Origin: Bacillus inaquosorum KCTC 13429
GTDB lineage: Bacteria > Bacillota > Bacilli > Bacillales > Bacillaceae
Assembly: GCF_000332645.1 (NCBI RefSeq)
Contig: NZ_AMXN01000004.1
Location: 372,001 to 436,000 of the forward strand
Length of the DNA: 64,000 nucleotides
Direction of reading: 5' to 3'
Both the position numbers and the translations under genes were made by a program. Positions 46,500 to 56,707 of this stretch are shown piece by piece; positions within the stretch are counted from its first letter, which is position 1; each line of letters starts with the position of its first letter. The notes beneath the pieces are model-generated. The model was not told where the DNA came from and did not search any database. It saw nothing but the letters and a program-made list of their open reading frames with translations.

Positions 46500-47909
46500 A
46501 CTGAATAAATAGGTAAGCGCGTCAGACACGGCAGCTTTTCCTTGATCAATGCAGTCGGGAATACCGACACCTTCAAAAGAAGCGCCTGTCATGTAGACAC
46601 CCGGATATGCGGAGGCCAGTGATTCTCGCAGCTCCTTGATACGCTGCTTATGGCCGACATGGTACTGCGGCATGCTTTCATGCCAGCGCGTGACACATGT
46701 CATTTCCGGCTCCCCGTTTATGTTCATGACTTTCTTTAAGTCTTCTAACACAATGTTGATAATGTCGTTATCTGAGAGATCGACAATGGATTCGTCTCCG
46801 GCTTTTCCGACATATGCCCGAAGCAGCGTTTTGCCTTCCGGCGCTGCGTGCGGCCATTTTTTGTTTGTCCACGTACAGGCTGTGATCGCGAAATCGCTGT
46901 TTCTTGAAATGACAAAGCCCGTCCCCTCATGCTCCATTTGGACAGCGCCTTCAGGGAAGCCCAAGGCGACATTTGCCACGGATGTAGAGTGCATATTTTT
47001 CAAATGAGAAATCGCAGGAAGCTCAGAAAGCATTCCCGCAGCCGCTTTATGCGGAGCAGTCATAATCACTGATTCAGCATCAAGTGTGACGCCGTTATCC
47101 AGATCAAGCGAGTAGCCAGTGCCGCCGCGGCTGATCTTGGTCACTTTTGTGCCTTTGTACACCTTCGTCAGCTTTAATTGCTTTTCAATCTCTTCTACAA
47201 GGGTCTGCAAACCGGTTGTCAGTGTCTGAAACTGCCCTTGTTTTTTAGCCGTCAGCTGCTGGCCGGAGCCTTGAGGCCTTGTTTTTTTCATGCCGAGGAT
47301 CAGGCTTCTGTGCTTTTGTTCCGTCTGGTAAAATTGCGGGAATGTCGACATCAGGCTGAGTTTATCAATGTCGCCTGCGTAGATGCCTGATAGGAGCGGC
47401 TCGATTAAATTCTCGACCACTTCATCTCCGACACGTCTGCGGAAAAATTCTCCCAATGACTGGTCGTCTTTTGATTTGCTTGCAGGCAGGATGAAATCCA
47501 TAGCGGCTCTTGCCTTCCCAGACAAAGAAAATAGGCCGGTTGAAACGAACGGCGCAATTTTTGTCGGGATCCCCATCACGGCACCCTTTGGCATCGGATG
47601 CAGGGTGCGGTTTACAAGCACATAGGATTGCCCGGTCGCATTGTTGACAAGCAAATGCTCAAGCCCTACATCTTTGACAAGCTGCGGAGCGCTTTTCTTC
47701 CGTTCCAGAAATGAGTCAGGCCCTCTTTCGATGATATAGCCGTCTTTCTTGACAGTCTGGATTTTCCCGCCGACTCTCGGACTTGCCTCAACAAGTGTCA
47801 ACTCAAGCGGCAGATTTTTTTCTTCGATTTCTTTTTCCATATAGAAGGCGGCGGCTAAACCGGTAATGCCGCCGCCGATGATGACTACATGTTTTTTGCC
47901 GTCATTCAT
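46497..47909 (-). CDS. hemY: coproporphyrinogen III oxidase (protoporphyrinogen oxidase family) HemY/CgoX
   Basis: A 470-residue FAD enzyme that oxidises coproporphyrinogen III to coproporphyrin III in the Gram-positive heme branch. The FAD motif is VIIGGGITGLAAAFYME (near residues 9-25), with the PHO superfamily signature RVGGKIQT and the C-terminal GASFEGVGIPDCIDQG. ATG 47909 has AAGAAGGCG 6 bases upstream; the ATG two codons earlier touches the ribosome site. Last gene of hemE-hemH-hemY, 14 bases after hemH. Confidence 0.95.
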   Translation of the reverse strand: MNDGKKHVVIIGGGITGLAAAFYMEKEIEEKNLPLELTLVEASPRVGGKIQTVKKDGYIIERGPDSFLERKKSAPQLVKDVGLEHLLVNNATGQSYVLVNRTLHPMPKGAVMGIPTKIAPFVSTGLFSLSGKARAAMDFILPASKSKDDQSLGEFFRRRVGDEVVENLIEPLLSGIYAGDIDKLSLMSTFPQFYQTEQKHRSLILGMKKTRPQGSGQQLTAKKQGQFQTLTTGLQTLVEEIEKQLKLTKVYKGTKVTKISRGGTGYSLDLDNGVTLDAESVIMTAPHKAAAGMLSELPAISHLKNMHSTSVANVALGFPEGAVQMEHEGTGFVISRNSDFAITACTWTNKKWPHAAPEGKTLLRAYVGKAGDESIVDLSDNDIINIVLEDLKKVMNINGEPEMTCVTRWHESMPQYHVGHKQRIKELRESLASAYPGVYMTGASFEGVGIPDCIDQGKAAVSDALTYLFS

Positions 47910-47923
47910 GTTCATCGCCTTCT

Positions 47924-48856
47924 TTAACGTCCTAATTTTTTTAATACAACTGTTGCTAATGCGTCAATAAATTCCGGCTTTGCATTCGGCATTTCCGGGC
48001 GGTAATAGCTTGCGCCGATATCGTCAGTAACCACTTTGCATTCATAATCATTATCATAAAGCACTTCTAAATGATCCGCGACAAATCCGACAGGGACATA
48101 TACAAATGCCTGATAGCCTTTTTGTTCGAATAAATCACGTGTTAAATCCTGCACATCAGGTCCGAGCCAAGGATCAGGCGTGTTCCCTTCACTTTGCCAG
48201 CCGACCGCATATTCGGAAACGCCTGCGCCTTCAGCAATCAATTTCGCCGATTCATGAAGCTGATCCGGATACGGGTCTCCAAATTCTTTGATTTTTTCCG
48301 GCAGGCTGTGTGCGGATACGATGAGCATCGCGTTTTCTCTTTCATCCTCAGGCATTGACGCATATGTTTCCTTCACTCGGTCAACCCAGTATTTCACGAA
48401 CTTCGGTTCATCGTACCAGCTTTCAACAGACGTAATCGTTAAGCCGCCAAGTTTTTCAGCCTCTTCTTTGGCACGTTTGTTGTAGGACTGCACGCTGAAC
48501 GTGGAGAAATGCGGTGCCAGCACGATGCTGACTGCTTCTGTAATGCCGTCCTTATGCATCTCTGACACAGCGTCTTCAATAAACGGCTCGATATGCTTCA
48601 GCCCGATATACGCTTTAAATGTAATCTCGTCCTGAATCTCATTTAAGTGCTGTTCAAGCTTGTGCGCTTGCTCTTCTGTGATTTTGGCAAGCGGTGAAAT
48701 GCCGCCAATTGCTTCGTATCTGTCTTTCAAATCTTGAAGCATTTCAGGCTCAGGCTTTCTGCCTCTTCTGATATGTGTATAATAACGCTCGATATCTTCT
48801 TCTTTATAAGGCGTGCCGTACGCCATAACGAGAAGCCCCATTTTCTTTCTACTCAC
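47924..48856 (-). CDS. hemH: coproporphyrin ferrochelatase HemH/CpfC
   Basis: A 310-residue soluble ferrochelatase that inserts Fe2+ into coproporphyrin III. The metal-binding His is H183 in [10 protein letters not shown], and the partner Glu is in [12 protein letters not shown]. The length equals the well-studied B. subtilis enzyme. ATG 48856 has AAAGAGGGTG upstream. Central gene of the hemEHY operon, 71 bases after hemE. Confidence 0.96.
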   Translation of the reverse strand: MSRKKMGLLVMAYGTPYKEEDIERYYTHIRRGRKPEPEMLQDLKDRYEAIGGISPLAKITEEQAHKLEQHLNEIQDEITFKAYIGLKHIEPFIEDAVSEMHKDGITEAVSIVLAPHFSTFSVQSYNKRAKEEAEKLGGLTITSVESWYDEPKFVKYWVDRVKETYASMPEDERENAMLIVSAHSLPEKIKEFGDPYPDQLHESAKLIAEGAGVSEYAVGWQSEGNTPDPWLGPDVQDLTRDLFEQKGYQAFVYVPVGFVADHLEVLYDNDYECKVVTDDIGASYYRPEMPNAKPEFIDALATVVLKKLGR

Positions 48857-48927
48857 TGTTTACACCCTCTTTAATGATCTGATACAAACATTTTGACAGG
48901 ATATCATCATGATACCAAAAGATATGC

Positions 48928-49989
48928 TTAGGAATATTGACCCATTTTTTTGTTTTGTGAATATTTATGGACAAATGCTGTCAGTTTTTTCAAAACCTCA
49001 GGACTGACGTCAGGAAATACTCCGTGTCCAAGGTTGAAAATGAAGCTGTCCGATTTCATGCCCTGATCAAGTATTTCCGTCGTTTTCTTCTCAATGACTT
49101 CCCATGGCGCAAGCAAAATGGACGGGTCCAGGTTGCCCTGCACTGTTTTGGTGATGCCTTTTGATCTGGCTTCATTAATGCTGAGTCTCCAATCGAGCCC
49201 GACCACATCGAGTGGAAGGTCATGCCAATCACCTGCCAGATGGCTTGCACCGACGCCAAACATGATCAGCGGCACATTCTCCTCCGCAAGCTCTGAAAAA
49301 ATCCGGTTCATTACGGGTTTGATGTATGTTCTGTAATCTGTCTGATTCAGCGCGCCGACCCACGAATCAAAGATTTGAATCGCTTTTGCGCCTGCCTTAA
49401 TCTGCGCTTTTACGTACACGATTACCATGTCGGCAAGCTTGGACATCAGCAAATTCCATGCATCCGGCATGCTGTACATGAAGGCTTTTGTTTTATTGTA
49501 ATTTTTAGACGGACCGCCTTCGATCATATAGCTTGCCAGTGTAAAAGGCGCACCTGAGAAACCGATGAGCGGGACGTTCAGCTGTTCATTGACAAGCAGT
49601 TTAATCGTCTCAAGCACGTACGGCACGTCCTGTTCCGGATCAATCTGGCCGAGTTTTTCAATGTCCGCCAGAGACCGGATCGGCTGATCAATCACAGGCC
49701 CGATCCCGTTTTTGATTTCAACATCCACACCGATTGACGGCAGCGGAGTCATGATATCTTTATAAAGGATTGCAGCATCGACACCGTATTGCTCAACCGG
49801 CAGTCTTGTGACATAGGCACAAAGTTCGGGCTGATGTGTAATGTCAAACAATCCGTATTTTTCCTTCAGCTTACGGTATTCCGGCTGTGAGCGCCCTGCT
49901 TGTCTCATATACCATACAGGCGTGTGATCCGTTTTTTCTCCACGTGCAGCTTTTAAAAACGTCTCGTTAAACGTTTCTCGTTTACTCAT
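48928..49989 (-). CDS. hemE: uroporphyrinogen decarboxylase HemE
   Basis: A 353-residue TIM-barrel enzyme that removes four carboxylates from uroporphyrinogen III. Signature segments: [16 protein letters not shown] near the N-terminus (catalytic Arg pair), [33 protein letters not shown] and [12 protein letters not shown] 49989 has GGTGG 8 bases upstream. First gene of the operon, under a promoter that carries a long dyad (50046-50074). Confidence 0.96.
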   Translation of the reverse strand: MSKRETFNETFLKAARGEKTDHTPVWYMRQAGRSQPEYRKLKEKYGLFDITHQPELCAYVTRLPVEQYGVDAAILYKDIMTPLPSIGVDVEIKNGIGPVIDQPIRSLADIEKLGQIDPEQDVPYVLETIKLLVNEQLNVPLIGFSGAPFTLASYMIEGGPSKNYNKTKAFMYSMPDAWNLLMSKLADMVIVYVKAQIKAGAKAIQIFDSWVGALNQTDYRTYIKPVMNRIFSELAEENVPLIMFGVGASHLAGDWHDLPLDVVGLDWRLSINEARSKGITKTVQGNLDPSILLAPWEVIEKKTTEILDQGMKSDSFIFNLGHGVFPDVSPEVLKKLTAFVHKYSQNKKMGQYS

Positions 49990-50045
49990 CTGATTTTCCA
50001 CCTTTCATACTGCAACCATACGTTCGTATTTCTTGACTTATTACA

Positions 50046-50074
50046 CTATACCTCGTTTTGGGCAAATGGTATAG
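50046..50074 (-). promoter_or_regulatory. hemE upstream dyad overlapping a possible promoter
   Basis: CTATACC-N15-GGTATAG, perfect 7-base arms. On the minus strand it contains a -10-like TATAGT (50050-50045) and, 17 bases upstream, TATACC in the -35 position. It could be an operator or simply a promoter with symmetrical elements. Confidence 0.4.
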
Positions 50075-50111
50075 AAATGAGGCTCAAAGTTCAAAAAATC
50101 GCCGAATTCCA

Positions 50112-52256
50112 TTAAGAGGAAAACAATTTAGGCTGAACGTAATCGGTTCCTTCCCCTTCTCTTTTTGTCTGTGTATTATAAGGCACAATTTTATAAGAAG
50201 CGCCCGAAAACAAGTTGGCATAAGGGATTTCATAGCTTCCCTTTCCTTCAACTGAATCAAGAAGCGTCTCCTTGCCGTCCTTATTTACATAAATTCTGTA
50301 TACAGCCCGATCATCCTCTTGGGCATTCCATTTTAATTCAATGGTAAACAGTCCCGCAGCTTTAAATGTGTAATCCGCTGTCAGTGTTTTGACCGGCTCC
50401 AGCTCAATCGGGCTTTCCAGTTCTTTGACGTTTTTAGGCTTTGTAAACACAGAACCGGTTTCTCCTGCCTGTGTCAAAATATCCTTAAACAGTCTCGTCG
50501 GATACGCGCTGCCGCCTTTTAAATAATGGTTTTGATCCGTTTTGTCATAGCCCATCCAGATAGCTCCGGTTATTTTCGGCGTATAGCCGGCAAACCAGGC
50601 GTCCTTTGTCGCGCCGGAGACGCCTGTATAAGACGTGGAACCGGTTTTTCCCGCCAGGTCTCCGTGATAGGTGCCGGACGTGGCCGTTCCCTTTTTGACC
50701 ACCTGCTGCAGCATTCTTGTCATATTCCAGGACGTCTGCTTGCTGAATACCCGCTTTCCTTCTTCTTTATGATCGGCAATTGTTTCTCCGTCTTCATCCA
50801 TTATGCTAGAAATAAAGTACGGCTCAGTATACATTCCATTCGCTGCAAATGTATGGAACGCGCTGGCAAGCTGAAGCGGTGAAACGCCTTTTTCCAAGCC
50901 GCCGAGAGCGAGGGCAAGGCCTTCATCAGGGATATCAATGCCGTTTGCTTTCAAATAAGATTTTCCTGTTTCGACGCCGATCTCATTCAGCGTCCAGACA
51001 GCCGGCGCGTTTTTGCTGTACGTAATGGCGTCAGACATGGTCACTTCGCCCTCATACCGGCTGTCATAGTTTTTCGGCGTATAATCTCCGTAGGATTGCA
51101 GCTCATCCTTCAATAGAGAATATGGCTTAAATTTCTTTTCCTGCATCGCCGGTCCGTATACTGCAAGCGGCTTAAATGTGGAACCCGGCTGGCGTACAGC
51201 TGTGACGCGGTTATATCCTTTGGCTGTGTAATCTCTTCCGCCGATCGCCGCTTCCACACCGCCTGTCTTGTTATTGATAAAGACCGCGCTTCCTTCAGCA
51301 TTTTGATCTGTTCCAGGATAATAGCTTCCCTGCTTCATCACCTGATAAGCCGTCTTCTGCAGCTTGGAATCAAGCGGCACCTTGATCGTGTATCCGCCTT
51401 GAAGGAGCTGCTCTCCGGAAATGGAGTACTTGTCCTCCGCCTCTTCAATCACAAGATCAATATAGCTGTCAAACCAGGGAGTTTCCGACTGTTTCTTTAC
51501 GTGCAGCCCAAGCGTTCGGCCCTGCGCGCTGACAGCGTCTTTCGCACTGATGTAGCCTTGGTCATTCATCATGCCGAGAATCGTATCACGCCGCTCCTTA
51601 TTTTTATCAGGATGCAAAACAGGAGAATACGTAGAAGGCGCCTTCGGAATAGCGGCCAAAACCGCCCCTTCGGATACAGTCAAATCTTTTACTTCTTTAT
51701 TAAAATAATAGTGGGATGCCGCTTGTATGCCGTAGACCCCATGTCCGAAGTAAAGCTGATTCAAATACATTTCCAGCAGCTTGTCCTTGCTGTAATCCCG
51801 TTCAAGGTTGATCGCAATGATCACTTCTTTTGTTTTTCTTAAAAACGTTTTGTCATGTGTCAGAAAAATATTTTTGGCAAGCTGCTGGGTGATCGTGCTT
51901 CCGCCTTCCACCTTTCCGCCTGCTAATATATCGCGGTACACGGCCCTTCCGACAGATTTCACATCAATGCCGTGATGCTCATAGAACCGTTTATCCTCAA
52001 CAGCGATAAACGCTTCTCTGACCTGCTTCGGAATCTCATTGATCGAGACCGGCTCGCGATTTTCTGTATACAGGCTTGCAACCTCATCTCCGTTTTGATC
52101 CACAATTTTAGAAGAGGCATGAAGAATCAGCTTCTTTTCATCTATGACATAATGCCCGAGAAAAATAATTGAAATATATCCTATTAAAGCGAGAAAAGCA
52201 GTTAACACTAAAATAATGATCGGTATAAATAGTTTCTTTTTCTGTACCTTAAACAT
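50112..52256 (-). CDS. pbpF: class A penicillin-binding protein PbpF (PBP 2c)
   Basis: A 714-residue bifunctional peptidoglycan synthase. One membrane helix (residues 10-34) precedes the GT51 glycosyltransferase (E87 in VEDKRFYEHHG; EGGSTITQQLAKN near 117-129) and the transpeptidase with S359-x-x-K362 in RQPGSTFKP, SKN in TYSKNAPAV and LAGKTGS. A small C-terminal fibronectin-like domain follows (residues about 610-700). It is a sporulation PBP, used in forespore germ-cell-wall synthesis. ATG 52256 has AGGCGAGGTGAG upstream. Confidence 0.95.
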   Translation of the reverse strand: MFKVQKKKLFIPIIILVLTAFLALIGYISIIFLGHYVIDEKKLILHASSKIVDQNGDEVASLYTENREPVSINEIPKQVREAFIAVEDKRFYEHHGIDVKSVGRAVYRDILAGGKVEGGSTITQQLAKNIFLTHDKTFLRKTKEVIIAINLERDYSKDKLLEMYLNQLYFGHGVYGIQAASHYYFNKEVKDLTVSEGAVLAAIPKAPSTYSPVLHPDKNKERRDTILGMMNDQGYISAKDAVSAQGRTLGLHVKKQSETPWFDSYIDLVIEEAEDKYSISGEQLLQGGYTIKVPLDSKLQKTAYQVMKQGSYYPGTDQNAEGSAVFINNKTGGVEAAIGGRDYTAKGYNRVTAVRQPGSTFKPLAVYGPAMQEKKFKPYSLLKDELQSYGDYTPKNYDSRYEGEVTMSDAITYSKNAPAVWTLNEIGVETGKSYLKANGIDIPDEGLALALGGLEKGVSPLQLASAFHTFAANGMYTEPYFISSIMDEDGETIADHKEEGKRVFSKQTSWNMTRMLQQVVKKGTATSGTYHGDLAGKTGSTSYTGVSGATKDAWFAGYTPKITGAIWMGYDKTDQNHYLKGGSAYPTRLFKDILTQAGETGSVFTKPKNVKELESPIELEPVKTLTADYTFKAAGLFTIELKWNAQEDDRAVYRIYVNKDGKETLLDSVEGKGSYEIPYANLFSGASYKIVPYNTQTKREGEGTDYVQPKLFSS

Positions 52257-52280
52257 AAACTCACCTCGCCTTTCTAAAGG

Positions 52281-52311
52281 TAGTATGGGAAAAATTGTTT
52301 GGAATTATGTT
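52281..52311 (-). promoter_or_regulatory. candidate sigma-G promoter of pbpF
   Basis: On the minus strand AACATA (52311-52306), 18 bases, then CATACTA (52287-52281), a perfect sigma-G -10. This agrees with the forespore expression known for pbpF. Confidence 0.6.
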
Positions 52312-52350
52312 CGAAGCACTCGCCAATAGAAACTTATACCATTGTTTTGA

Positions 52351-52876
<526 letters not shown>

Positions 52877-52878
<2 letters not shown>

Positions 52879-52903
52879 CTGCCGGCATGTCCGGCAGCTT
52901 ATT
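52877..52903 (+). terminator. hairpin after hmoB
   Basis: AGCTGCCGG-CATGT-CCGGCAGCT followed by TATTTATT; a GC-rich stem but a broken T tract, so it may attenuate rather than fully stop transcription into the next gene. Confidence 0.6.
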
Positions 52904-52920
52904 TATTGGAGGAAAGCAAA

Positions 52921-53238
52921 ATGAAGTATACTTGCCCAGTCTGCGGGTTTAAGGGACTGACTGAACCGGCATATGTTAGGGAAGGGAATTATTCCTATGA
53001 AATCTGCCCGTGCTGCGGTTTTCAGTTCGGATTTGACGATTACGACATGCAACGCGAGGATGGTTCATATTTCGAACCATCGGAAAGCATCGTCGCCTAC
53101 AGAAAAAACTGGCTTGCTGATGGGAGCGTCATTTTTTCTCCTGAATGCTTCCCAGAACATCAGCAAAAAGCGAACAGAGTGTTACAGCATCATTTGATTG
53201 AACAGCTAAAACAGCTCAATGTTCATCTTCCATCATAA
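52921..53238 (+). CDS. CPCC-type cysteine-rich protein
   Basis: A 105-residue protein with two Cys pairs, CPVCG near residue 5 and CPCCGFQFGFDD near residue 31, matching the CPCC family (PF14206) of zinc-ribbon proteins. The conserved GFDDYD and the later SPECFP are present. Some relatives are immunity- or toxin-associated, others are stand-alone. ATG 52921 has GGAGGAAAG 6 bases upstream. It lies 42 bases after hmoB. I am unsure whether 168 carries it at this place, so no symbol is given. Confidence 0.8.
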   Translation: MKYTCPVCGFKGLTEPAYVREGNYSYEICPCCGFQFGFDDYDMQREDGSYFEPSESIVAYRKNWLADGSVIFSPECFPEHQQKANRVLQHHLIEQLKQLNVHLPS

Positions 53239-53306
53239 CCCTGCCTTCTGTCCCGGCACCTTCCGCCCGCCTATGAATAATCTGTAGGAAGCGGAAGGAG
53301 TGATCA

Positions 53307-54698
53307 ATGATGGAAATCGGGATTTTGTCTGTCCATGTTCTTTATGTGTTTTTTATCGGGGCGATTATCCTATTTATGCTGCTGCGGAAAGATACGACCT
53401 TTATTTCCTTATTCGGCATTTTTATCATATCATTATGGGCCAGCCATTCACTTTCAGCTTCTGTCAGCAGTTTATTCCACAGCTTTATCTACGCGGCTGG
53501 CGAACTGCTGCCCACGATTTTCATCATTTGCTTTATCGTTTCGATGAGTGATTTGTTAACGAAAACAGGGATAAATGAAGCGATGATTTCTCCCTTTATA
53601 CGCCTTGTGAAAGGTCCTGTAATCGCCTACTGGCTGATTGGCGGCCTGATGTTCGCCATTTCCCTCTTCTTCTGGCCTTCTCCAGGTGTCGCTTTGGTCG
53701 GCGCCGTCCTGCTTCCGGCAGCCGCCCGCGCCGGTTTGCCGCCTATTGCCGCCGCCATGGCCATGAACTTATTCGGCCACGGTTTTGCCTTGTCAGGAGA
53801 CTTTGTCATTCAGGCGGCACCAAAGCTGACAGCAGATGCAGCAGGCATTCCAGTCGGTGATGTCGTTTCGGCCAGCATTCCTCTTGTGCTCATTATGGGC
53901 GTGACCACAACGACTGCGGCATGTCTCATGATTCAGCGCGAACGCAAAAAACAGTTACGTCCAGCTTCTTTTACCCCCGTACTTTCTGAGGAACAAAACA
54001 CCTCGCTGTACTTGCCAAAACGTCTGCGATCCACACTGGCTCTTTTGATTCCGCTTGTCTTTCTTGCTGATATCGCCTGCATGCTCTTGTTTAACCTTCA
54101 GGGAAATGATGCGACCGCATTAATTGGCGGGTCTGCGATCTGCATCCTCATGATCGTTCATTTTCTCGTGTATAAGCAAAAAGGACTTGAAAAAATCACT
54201 GGCTATTTCATTGACGGATTCCAGTTCGGCTTTAAGGTTTTCGGCCCCGTCATCCCGATTGCCGCTTTCTTCTACCTTGGTGACTCAGGATTTGAAACCA
54301 TACTGGGCACTTCACTCCCTAAAGGTTCCCACGGAATTGTCAATGATCTTGGCATCGCTTTATCCCATACGATGCCCATGTCAAAGGAGCTTGCCGCCGC
54401 TGCCCTAACTGCAGCTGGGGCCATAACCGGCCTAGACGGATCAGGGTTTTCAGGTATTTCTCTCGCCGGCTCTATCGCCAAGCTCTTTTCCTCCGCTCTT
54501 CATGCTGATCCAGCCGTTCTGACCGCACTCGGTCAAATATCTGCCATCTGGGTGGGCGGCGGAACACTGGTCCCATGGGCGCTGATTCCCGCTGCAGCCA
54601 TTTGCAAGGTCGATCCTTTTGAGCTTGCCAGAAAAAACTTTATCCCCGTCGTGATTGGCCTTTCAGTGACAACCATCGCAGCCATGGTTCTGCTTTGA
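53307..54698 (+). CDS. yhfA: polytopic membrane transporter-like protein YhfA
   Basis: A 463-residue protein with 11-12 hydrophobic segments arranged in two halves: GGLMFAISLFFWPSPGVALVGAVLL (near 110-135) and the C-terminal LDGSGFSGISLAGSIAKLFSSA and ALGQISAIWVGGGTLVPWALIPAAAI. Gly-rich re-entrant loops resemble the ion-transporter superfamily (CitM, GntP, NhaC-like), but no family-specific motif is certain. ATG 53307 has GGAAGGAG 6 bases upstream. It is followed 68 bases later by the M20 hydrolase yhaA, suggesting import of an N-acyl amino acid or peptide and its hydrolysis. Confidence 0.85.
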   Translation: MMEIGILSVHVLYVFFIGAIILFMLLRKDTTFISLFGIFIISLWASHSLSASVSSLFHSFIYAAGELLPTIFIICFIVSMSDLLTKTGINEAMISPFIRLVKGPVIAYWLIGGLMFAISLFFWPSPGVALVGAVLLPAAARAGLPPIAAAMAMNLFGHGFALSGDFVIQAAPKLTADAAGIPVGDVVSASIPLVLIMGVTTTTAACLMIQRERKKQLRPASFTPVLSEEQNTSLYLPKRLRSTLALLIPLVFLADIACMLLFNLQGNDATALIGGSAICILMIVHFLVYKQKGLEKITGYFIDGFQFGFKVFGPVIPIAAFFYLGDSGFETILGTSLPKGSHGIVNDLGIALSHTMPMSKELAAAALTAAGAITGLDGSGFSGISLAGSIAKLFSSALHADPAVLTALGQISAIWVGGGTLVPWALIPAAAICKVDPFELARKNFIPVVIGLSVTTIAAMVLL

Positions 54699-54766
54699 AA
54701 GTAAGTTGAAATATTCAGACTTTTTCTATACAATCATGGAAAAGCATAGAAAAGGGGGAAGCGGCT

Positions 54767-55957
54767 TTGTCCATATCCACACTGCAGAAAGAGATTAACA
54801 AACAGCTCGACAGCTGTTTTGAAGAAATGGTCGAGATCAGGCGCCATTTTCATATGTATCCTGAGCTCTCGTTTCAAGAAGAAAAAACCACCGCCTTTAT
54901 TGCTTCCTATTATGAATCGTTAGGAGCTCCGATCCGCACGAATGTCGGCGGCAAAGGGATTTTAGCATATATAGAAGGAAGCGAACCCGGCCCTACCGTC
55001 GCTTTGCGGGCCGACTTTGACGCCCTCCCCATTCAAGATGAAAAAGATGTTCCTTACGCTTCCAAGGTACCAGGTGTCATGCACGCATGCGGCCATGACG
55101 GCCATACGGCAGCTCTTCTCGCAGTGGCGAAGGTCCTTCACCAAAACAGACATGAGCTGAAGGGAACGTTTGTGATGATCCACCAGCATGCGGAAGAATA
55201 TTATCCGGGAGGCGCAAAGCCAATGATTGATGACGGCTGTCTCGAAAACGCGGATGTGATATTCGGCACGCATCTTTGGGCGACTGAGCCGCTCGGAACC
55301 ATTCTCTGCCGCCCCGGCGCCGTGATGGCGGCGGCAGACCGATTTACGATCAACATTCACGGGAAGGGCGGACACGGCGCTCATCCGCATGATACAAAAG
55401 ACGCCGTCCTGATCGGCTCGCAAATCGTTTCCTCTTTGCAGCACATTGTCAGCCGCAAAGTCAATCCGATTCAATCCGCCGTTATTTCGACAGGCTCTTT
55501 CATCGCCGACAACCCGTTTAATGTTATCGCAGACCAAGCGGTACTTATTGGCACAGCGCGTTCTTTTGACGAAAATGTCCGCAGCATGCTGGAGAAAGAA
55601 ATTGAAGCAGTTGTAAAAGGAGTGTGCACCATGCACGGCGCGTCCTATGAGTACAACTATGAACGGGGCTATCCGGCAGTTGTGAACCATCCTGCAGAAA
55701 CAAGCCACTTGGTCAGCATCGCAAAGAACACTGAGGGCGTTCAGTACGTCATTGACGGTGAACCGCAAATGGGCGGTGAGGATTTTGCTTATTACTTACA
55801 AAACGTCAAAGGCACTTTTTTCTTTACAGGTGCCGCTCCTGAACAGCCAGAACGAGTCTATTCCCATCATCATCCGAAATTTGACATCAATGAAAAAGCA
55901 ATGCTGACAGCGGCCAAGGTGCTTGCGGGTGCCGCGATCACATATCATATGCTATAA
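54767..55957 (+). CDS. yhaA: M20 family amidohydrolase YhaA
   Basis: A 396-residue zinc amidohydrolase of the hippurate/IAA-amino-acid hydrolase group. Metal-binding residues occur in HACGHDGHTAAL (near residue 105), IHQHAEEYYPGGAK (catalytic Glu) and the late GGEDFAYYLQ; a dimerisation domain is inserted at GKGGHGAHPH. Substrates are N-acylated amino acids. The start is TTG 54767 with AAGGGGGAA 6-9 bases upstream. It ends in a terminator that overlaps the ecsC 3' end. Confidence 0.92.
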   Translation: MSISTLQKEINKQLDSCFEEMVEIRRHFHMYPELSFQEEKTTAFIASYYESLGAPIRTNVGGKGILAYIEGSEPGPTVALRADFDALPIQDEKDVPYASKVPGVMHACGHDGHTAALLAVAKVLHQNRHELKGTFVMIHQHAEEYYPGGAKPMIDDGCLENADVIFGTHLWATEPLGTILCRPGAVMAAADRFTINIHGKGGHGAHPHDTKDAVLIGSQIVSSLQHIVSRKVNPIQSAVISTGSFIADNPFNVIADQAVLIGTARSFDENVRSMLEKEIEAVVKGVCTMHGASYEYNYERGYPAVVNHPAETSHLVSIAKNTEGVQYVIDGEPQMGGEDFAYYLQNVKGTFFFTGAAPEQPERVYSHHHPKFDINEKAMLTAAKVLAGAAITYHML

Positions 55958-55994
55958 AAAAACAGCCGGAGTGTTTATTCTCCGGCTGTTTCCT
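55958..55994 (+). terminator. terminator of yhaA, overlapping ecsC
   Basis: AAACAGCCGGAG-TGTTTATT-CTCCGGCTGTTT; the ecsC stop codon is in the loop, so the right arm is coding sequence on the other strand. Confidence 0.85.
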
Positions 55995-56685
55995 TTACTA
56001 TTCTCAGATGAAAAACGTGTCTTGCCGTCTCGCCAAGCTGAGCAAGCAGCTTATAATTGGCAATACCGCCGACTGCCGCTCCTACTCCCGGCAAAAGCTG
56101 AAAAAGCTTCACGACGTCGATATAATCGCGATATTCCTGCTGGAACACTCTCCAGTCGATGCTCTTTTTCTCCGTCTCCCAATTTTCAATGACAGAAAAA
56201 AGCGATTTGCGGCAGTCATCACTCGAAAACGCAAGCTGAAACACGAGCAGCAAGAACATTCTTTCTTGTGCATCCTTCACATCAAAGCCATAAATTGAGG
56301 ATAAAGTAAATAAACACTTCATCTTAATCGAAAGCAGCAGCGGGAAATCGGCAATGCCTAAAAAAATGCCGCCAGCTCCGGTGCCGACTCCCTCAGCAGC
56401 TGCCACCTTCTGATAAGAAACAATTGTTTTTTTCGCCAGTTCGTTTTTTTCACTGAGCGACAGTGTGCTTGTATCCTTCTTATAGGTGATAATATTGGAG
56501 CCGGCCATCGTCGCTTCCACCATTTTTTTCACGCTCTCGGTGACAACCGTATGGATTTTTTCAGGAATCCGCTCATTCACCTTCGTTTGCACACGCTTCG
56601 AAAAGCGTTCAAACATGGAATCCTTTCGCAAAAAATGCATTTTCCATTGAAGGGCTTCCTGCATCAGCAGCTGATTGTCTGTCAT
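55975..56685 (-). CDS. ecsC: EcsC protein
   Basis: A 236-residue EcsC-family protein. Two glycine-rich hydrophobic stretches, AAAEGVGTGAGGIFLGIADFPLLLSI (near 95-120) and LFQLLPGVGAAVGGIANYKLL (near 200-220), mark the family, which is associated with membranes; molecular function unknown. ATG 56685 has AAGGGGTAGG upstream. Third gene of ecsABC, starting 22 bases after ecsB ends. Confidence 0.93.
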   Translation of the reverse strand: MTDNQLLMQEALQWKMHFLRKDSMFERFSKRVQTKVNERIPEKIHTVVTESVKKMVEATMAGSNIITYKKDTSTLSLSEKNELAKKTIVSYQKVAAAEGVGTGAGGIFLGIADFPLLLSIKMKCLFTLSSIYGFDVKDAQERMFLLLVFQLAFSSDDCRKSLFSVIENWETEKKSIDWRVFQQEYRDYIDVVKLFQLLPGVGAAVGGIANYKLLAQLGETARHVFHLRIVKETAGE

Positions 56686-56707
56686 TTGACCTACCCCTTT
56701 TTCAAGC

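Noticed and set aside
54962..55768. 268-codon minus-strand ORF inside yhaA
   Set aside because: Antisense to the M20 hydrolase with intact metal motifs; Cys/Arg/His-rich composition is typical of a shadow frame.
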